NCBI GenBank assembly: GCA_022567295.1
Contig: JADFHE010000031.1
Coordinates: 1-36,559, forward strand
From: Pseudomonadota bacterium
Lineage (GTDB): Bacteria > Pseudomonadota > Gammaproteobacteria > Steroidobacterales > Woeseiaceae
Length of the DNA: 36,559 bases
Direction of reading: 5' to 3'
Made by a program: the position numbers and the translations under genes. Shown piece by piece: positions 32,713 through 36,559 of this stretch. How positions within the stretch are numbered: position 1 is the stretch's first letter; each line of letters begins with the position of its first letter. Below the pieces are notes generated by a model. The model saw only the letters and a program-made list of their open reading frames with translations, had not been told where the DNA came from and did no database searches.

Positions 32713-33663
32713 TCAGGCGCCGGCTTTGAGTGGATGAACCTTGCCCGTCATGTTGTCACCGACATACAGGCCAAAGGCATCCTGCTCTGATTCTTCCAGG
32801 TAACGTTCGAGCAACTGTTTGAGTGGCTTATCGGCCAGCTTTTCCCAGGGTATGTCGTCAAGCGCGATGAGCTCGAAATCTTTCAGGCGTGATGTCTCGA
32901 CGGTTCTTGCAGTGCCCCTGAAGACAACATTGTGTGTGTTTTGATTGGCGTCTTCGTACACGGCGCAAACGAATGGAATAGCAGCATCGATGCCGTTGGC
33001 GGACAACTTGCCGACAAGGGTGTCCGGTTCTGCCTCTGTTCCAACTCGATCAGCAGCGGGCAGCAGGAAATTGCCGGTACCAGGGTCCCGCACCATGGGA
33101 ATCGCACCGTCGAAATTTACGATCGCCGAGATACGTGTTGCGACGCCATGTTGGCCAGCCTCCATGGCCTGTTGCAGCAGGCCGAATTCAACATAGGATC
33201 CACTGCAATAGACGAGCGGACTGCGACCACTGGTCCCATAGTCGAGGACTTCGCCAATAATGATTGCGTGATCTCCGGCGTCGATCGAAATAGTCCGTCG
33301 GCACTCGAAATGCGTTAGCGCGCCGTCCAGCAGCGGGCTGCCGTGCTTGGCTGCACGCCAGCTTATGTGCTCGAAGCGGGTGCGATTCTGCGACGCGAAT
33401 ACCGCCGCAATGTCTTGCTGATCCTCAGCAAGAACGTTCACACAAAAGTGCTCACTGCCCATGAACACCGGGCGCGTCGCCGCGTCATTCGCAATACACA
33501 CCAGTATCAGGGGCGGTTCAAGTGACACCGACGTAAATGAATTTGCCGTGAAACCACGAGGGCTTCCCTCTTCGTCCACGGTCGTGACGACGGTGACGCC
33601 AGTCGCAAACGTGCCGAGCGCCTGGCGCAATCGTTTTTGCTGATCGATGGCAAGGTCGAGCAT
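32713..33663 (-). CDS. Flavin reductase with extra C-terminal domain
   Basis: 316 residues. The first ~165 residues are a complete flavin-reductase-like FMN-binding split barrel (LRQALGTFATGVTVVTTVDE, GFTANSFTSVSLEPPLILVC, FCVNVLAEDQ, YCSGSYVEFG). Normal partners of two-component monooxygenases stop there. Here ~150 more residues follow (ISAIVNFDGAIPMVRDP, FVCAVYEDANQNTHNVVFRG, FELIALDDIPWEKLAD, AFGLYVGDNMTG). Their strand pattern faintly recalls a Nudix fold, but no Nudix box (GX5EX7REUXEEXGU) is present. It supplies reduced flavin to the LLM enzyme, and the tail may gate or sense substrate. First gene of the eight-gene operon. Confidence 0.87.
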   Translation of the reverse strand: MLDLAIDQQKRLRQALGTFATGVTVVTTVDEEGSPRGFTANSFTSVSLEPPLILVCIANDAATRPVFMGSEHFCVNVLAEDQQDIAAVFASQNRTRFEHISWRAAKHGSPLLDGALTHFECRRTISIDAGDHAIIIGEVLDYGTSGRSPLVYCSGSYVEFGLLQQAMEAGQHGVATRISAIVNFDGAIPMVRDPGTGNFLLPAADRVGTEAEPDTLVGKLSANGIDAAIPFVCAVYEDANQNTHNVVFRGTARTVETSRLKDFELIALDDIPWEKLADKPLKQLLERYLEESEQDAFGLYVGDNMTGKVHPLKAGA

Positions 33664-33715
33664 GGCGAGAGTTTGCTGCGTTCCGAATCGAATAGGAATT
33701 ACAGGGCATTTGTCG

Positions 33716-33746
33716 GAGGCCGTAAAGTTAGTAAATTGTCGGCCTC
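33716..33746. promoter_or_regulatory. Inverted repeat upstream of the flavin-reductase operon
   Basis: GAGGCCG (33716-33722) and CGGCCTC (33740-33746) are perfect inverted arms 17 bp apart, 53-83 bp before the flavin reductase start. It may be an operator, or a stem-loop after the sulfotransferase gene whose stop is 24 bp away. There is no T run. Confidence 0.35.
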
Positions 33747-33769
33747 ACGTAACAAAAGCGTCATGCGGT

Positions 33770-35782
33770 TCAAATCGGGTAGCGCTCGAGCACGCCTGCG
33801 AGGCTGTCTTTCAATTTGTCGAGGTGCGGCTCATAATTTCGCCAATGCTCTAATCCAGCGCTGTATATAGGCTGTCTGACCTGCTCAGAGCTCGCCGTGC
33901 GCACGGCACGTTCTGTCTGATGAAACTGCAGACAGTTCTCTTCGAATGGCAGCTCACAATAGTCGAGCATGCGCCGTACCTGCGCCTCGGTGTCAGATAC
34001 AACGTCTTCGTATTGAACTCGCAATACCTTGCCCGGCAAAACTTCGTCCCAATGATCCATTACCTCCACATAGTCACGATAATAACGACCAATATTGGAG
34101 AGGCCATAGGTAAAGCGTTGCCCACTGGCGAAGAGTTGTGTGTAGCCACTAAAACAGGTCGCCATTGGATGGCGGCGGGCATCGATAATCTTGGCGTTAG
34201 GAAGCACCAGACTGATAAAACCAACATGCAGAAAGTTGTTGGGCATTTTGTCGATGAAAAAAGGAGCTTCGCCTCTCTGAATACGAGTTCGATCTATATA
34301 CTCTTGCCCCAGTTCATCGAGCTGGCTGGCGTTTAAATCTGCTAACAGCTCCGGGTAGCGTGACAGGTCAGTCTTCTTTTTCTTAGCCCCCAGACGTCTG
34401 ACGATAGACAGAATTTCGATTAACTCCTTGGTGCCATCGACCTGCGAGTGACTTGCGAGTATCTGTTCCAGCAGCGTTGATCCTGAGCGCGGCAAACCGA
34501 CAATAAAAATAGGATCGGGCGCTTTACACCCCTGTCCTTTTGCGGCCGAAAATAAGTCACTGCTACAGACCATCTTGATTTTCCGGGTAGCGCTTTCGTT
34601 CTTTTCGGCATCGTACCGTTCGTGTTTTTTCTTGATGTTATTGCCGCGCTGATAGTAAAGAAATGATTCTTCATACTGCTGACGATCTCCCAGGGCTTTC
34701 CCCAGGGCAAAGCAGAGGTGAAAATGATCTTCCAGCGTACAGGTGCTCTTGTCGATTTCCACACGCATGGCCTCAATATCGGCATCCTTAAAGCGAAAGG
34801 TTTTCAGGTTGGCGAGACTCCAATAAGCGTCACCAAAACTCGGTTTGAGATCGATAGTCTGCCGGTAGGCCGCGATGGCCTTCTTCTGTTGGCCAACAGT
34901 TTTTAGTGCATGTGCATAACTCAAGGTAATTTTCTCGCGCGGTGGATAATTGGACAGCAGATATTCATAACAGCTCAATGCCCGTTCAAAATCTCCCATC
35001 TTTACAAAAATCGCAGCCCGCGTTATTAACAAGGTAAACTTCTTGCGCGGTTCCACTTCCAACATATGATCCACTTGTGCCAGAGCCTGCTGAAGTTTTT
35101 CTCGTTTGCTGAGCACATGAGTGTAATTTAGCCGCGCCATGTGGAAGTCCGGTGCCAATTCCAGACAACGCTCCAATAAGTTTTCTGCGTCATCCAGAAC
35201 ACCGAGTTCGATGGCAATATCAGCCAGCAAGTTGATTGCGGTAACGTTGGTCGGATTTTCGTAGAGAAATCGTCGGCAGAGTCGCTCTGCCTGAGGAATC
35301 TTACCGGCTTTGAACAGATTGACGGCGCGGATCAAGTCAGGTTCCTCGGACGACGTCAACAGATACTGGTTCATCGCCTCGGCGGCGGATTTCTCGTCCT
35401 CATCGGCAAGGTAAAGCTCTCCCATCAATTTCCAACTGGCGGGCAACTTCGGTTCGATGGCAACCGCTCGTTGTAGCGCTTCGATTGCTTCGTTCAACTG
35501 CCCCTTGTCCGCGTACACAAATCCCAGTTCCTGCTGTGCCAGCGCGAAATCCGGGGCGCGCTTTACCAATGCCTGCAGACGATCCAGCGCCTCGTCACTG
35601 TCGCCCTGATCTCCAATTGCCACGGCCACCACGAACAAGCTATTAACTTCATCGGGGTAGTGTCGCAAGATTTCTTCTGCTTGTTCCCTGGCTAGTTGGG
35701 ACCGGTCCTTGCTGAGCAGTTCCATGGCAATCTTGACTGCCGTTTTCAAATCGCCGGTATTTTCGTTGGGTTTTGAACTCAT
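33770..35782 (-). CDS. TPR-repeat sulfotransferase family protein
   Basis: 670 residues. The first ~400 consist of tetratricopeptide repeats (for example ALAQQELGFVYADKGQLNEA, PKLPASWKLMGELYL, TAINLLADIAIELGVLDDAE, FTLLITRAAIFVKMGDFERA). The C-terminal part is a PAPS-dependent sulfotransferase with the 5'-phosphosulfate loop VGLPRSGSTLLEQIL (residues ~428-442), GTKEL after it, and the 3'-phosphate site IDARRHPMATCFSGY. There is no signal peptide. It transfers sulfate from PAPS to an unknown acceptor. Such TPR-sulfotransferases are often found beside TonB-dependent receptors, as here (receptor gene upstream, with a terminator between), so they probably serve the same substrate or modify the receptor system. 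Confidence 0.9.
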   Translation of the reverse strand: MSSKPNENTGDLKTAVKIAMELLSKDRSQLAREQAEEILRHYPDEVNSLFVVAVAIGDQGDSDEALDRLQALVKRAPDFALAQQELGFVYADKGQLNEAIEALQRAVAIEPKLPASWKLMGELYLADEDEKSAAEAMNQYLLTSSEEPDLIRAVNLFKAGKIPQAERLCRRFLYENPTNVTAINLLADIAIELGVLDDAENLLERCLELAPDFHMARLNYTHVLSKREKLQQALAQVDHMLEVEPRKKFTLLITRAAIFVKMGDFERALSCYEYLLSNYPPREKITLSYAHALKTVGQQKKAIAAYRQTIDLKPSFGDAYWSLANLKTFRFKDADIEAMRVEIDKSTCTLEDHFHLCFALGKALGDRQQYEESFLYYQRGNNIKKKHERYDAEKNESATRKIKMVCSSDLFSAAKGQGCKAPDPIFIVGLPRSGSTLLEQILASHSQVDGTKELIEILSIVRRLGAKKKKTDLSRYPELLADLNASQLDELGQEYIDRTRIQRGEAPFFIDKMPNNFLHVGFISLVLPNAKIIDARRHPMATCFSGYTQLFASGQRFTYGLSNIGRYYRDYVEVMDHWDEVLPGKVLRVQYEDVVSDTEAQVRRMLDYCELPFEENCLQFHQTERAVRTASSEQVRQPIYSAGLEHWRNYEPHLDKLKDSLAGVLERYPI

Positions 35783-35865
35783 TATTTTTGGATGATTATT
35801 GCTAGTGAATTGGCCAGACTGTCTGCATATGATAGTTCATTTTTTGCCATTCCAGCCATGCCATG

Positions 35866-35893
35866 AAAAAGGGGGTGACAATCGTCACCCCCC
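35866..35893 (-). terminator. Rho-independent terminator of the TonB-dependent receptor gene
   Basis: GGGGGTGAC (35871-35879), loop AATC, GTCACCCCC (35884-35892). On the minus strand the stem is followed by TTTTTCATGG, so it ends the receptor transcript 28 bp after its stop codon. The sulfotransferase gene is therefore expressed mostly from its own promoter. Confidence 0.9.
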
Positions 35894-35920
35894 TCCTGGA
35901 TTAGCGCAAACCCGCTACGA

Positions 35921-36559
35921 TCAGAAGCGCATCCAGAGCTTCGCCCCAAACGTAAGAGGACGATTGGTGGTTATCGATTGTTCGTACGGCCTCGGCTGGA
36001 TGAAGAGTTGTGCAACTTCGTTGGTTGCATTATTGACATACACGTCCACGCCCCATTCTCCCTGATCGATACCACCCCTGATGTTGAGGTTTTGATAACT
36101 GTCCTGCTTTTGTCTTTCATTCCAGAAAGAGAGGTCCGTCGGATCACCTGCCACGATTTGATTGAAACTACTGCCGGTATATTGGTAAGTAAGTTGACCG
36201 TAAGCATTCAAATTTCCCAGGTCAAACTCAAATCGGGTCGACACGTTGTACTTCAAGCTAGGTATATTCGGCAACTCCGTTCCGGACGAAACTGAGAGGC
36301 TTCCGCTGGGTAAAACAAAATCAGCTGTCGTTTCCGCATCGACGTAGGCCGCACCGGCAGATACCGTCCATCCATCCGAGACCAGCAAAGTGGCGTCAGC
36401 TTCGATCCCTTTCATTTCTGCGGTGCTCAGGTTGTAGACGTTGCCGCAACAGGCCGATAAACCGAACTCGTAAATGGTGAACTGGATATCGTCCCAGTCC
36501 GCAAAAAAGACCGCACCATTGAAGCGCATGCGCCCATCCATCATGGTTGTTTTCCAGCC
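35921..36559 (-). CDS. TonB-dependent receptor, C-terminal part (5' end outside the window)
   Basis: At least 212 C-terminal residues. The frame stays open to the window edge (GWKTTMMDGRMRFNGAVFF), so the ATG codons at 36544 and 36541 are internal. Alternating strands of the outer-membrane barrel are visible: FFADWDDIQFTIYEFG, MKGIEADATLLVSDGWTVSAG, YNVSTRFEFDLGNLNAYGQLTYQYTG, and the closing LNIRGGIDQGEWGVDVYVNNATNE with RPLTFGAKLWMRF ending in the C-terminal Phe needed for BAM insertion. DGWTVSAGAAYVDAETTADF is characteristic of this receptor class. The ligand is unknown. It sits upstream of a TPR-sulfotransferase on the same strand. Confidence 0.93.
   Translation of the reverse strand, partial: GWKTTMMDGRMRFNGAVFFADWDDIQFTIYEFGLSACCGNVYNLSTAEMKGIEADATLLVSDGWTVSAGAAYVDAETTADFVLPSGSLSVSSGTELPNIPSLKYNVSTRFEFDLGNLNAYGQLTYQYTGSSFNQIVAGDPTDLSFWNERQKQDSYQNLNIRGGIDQGEWGVDVYVNNATNEVAQLFIQPRPYEQSITTNRPLTFGAKLWMRF

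Noticed and set aside
30298-33663. Classical Rut pyrimidine-degradation operon
   Set aside because: RutB, RutE and RutG equivalents are missing, and BCCT and BKACE genes point to a betaine-type substrate.
1-36559. Mobile elements, CRISPR arrays, prophage or tRNA genes
   Set aside because: No transposase, integrase, regular spaced repeats, att-like duplication or cloverleaf sequence was found in the short intergenic gaps.

Overview
The window reads as an ordinary chromosomal stretch of a heterotrophic, probably marine gammaproteobacterium. Supporting signs are densely packed genes on both strands, moderately high GC, a PspA-type envelope-stress gene, a GlxA-type AraC regulator, a TonB-dependent receptor beside a TPR-sulfotransferase, and several betaine/carnitine-type catabolic genes. 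A Woeseia-like lineage would fit, but that is inference. No tRNA, rRNA, CRISPR array, transposase or integrase was seen, and no gene-free stretch exceeds about 300 bases.

Bases 1-4439 (+): the 3' part of a ClsC-like phospholipase D/cardiolipin synthase, a Tat-exported spermidine-dehydrogenase-like flavoprotein, a small exported cupin that stops in mid-domain, and a DUF3014 membrane-anchored protein. Bases 4497-8703 (-): a tight operon of response regulator, sensor histidine kinase and an exported M20 amidohydrolase. Divergent from it (8871-11209, +) is a PspA / membrane protein / von Willebrand A (vWA) operon that ends in a clear terminator. The shared promoter region holds an 11-bp-period TGTAA repeat of the kind OmpR-family regulators bind.

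Bases 11388-18357: a DUF2784-DUF6940 pair, then AmmeMemoRadiSam genes (amrS on -, amrB on +), an 84-residue EF-Tu-domain-2-like protein, a SixA phosphatase, an exported protein-L-isoaspartate methyltransferase and a large membrane protein with an embedded spermidine-synthase-like domain.

Bases 18385-33663: a catabolic island. The left part looks like gamma-butyrobetaine/carnitine breakdown: acyl-CoA dehydrogenase, ADP-forming acyl-CoA ligase, CaiD-like crotonobetainyl-CoA hydratase and L-carnitine dehydrogenase, with GlxA-type and LysR-type regulators. The right part is an eight-gene minus-strand operon: flavin reductase, luciferase-like (LLM) monooxygenase, alpha/beta hydrolase, RidA, aldehyde dehydrogenase, carboxymuconolactone-decarboxylase-like protein, a beta-keto acid cleavage enzyme (dehydrocarnitine type) and a BCCT betaine transporter. 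The last two genes complete the carnitine route. The first five resemble Rut or trigonelline (Tgn) ring-opening systems and may open another quaternary or N-methyl heterocyclic betaine. Direct TGTCGAA-type repeats 20 bp apart lie upstream of the dehydrogenase and hydratase genes, and a single copy lies upstream of the ligase gene. They suggest a shared regulon under the GlxA-type regulator.

Bases 33770-36559 (-): a TPR-sulfotransferase and the C-terminal part of a TonB-dependent receptor, separated by a strong terminator.
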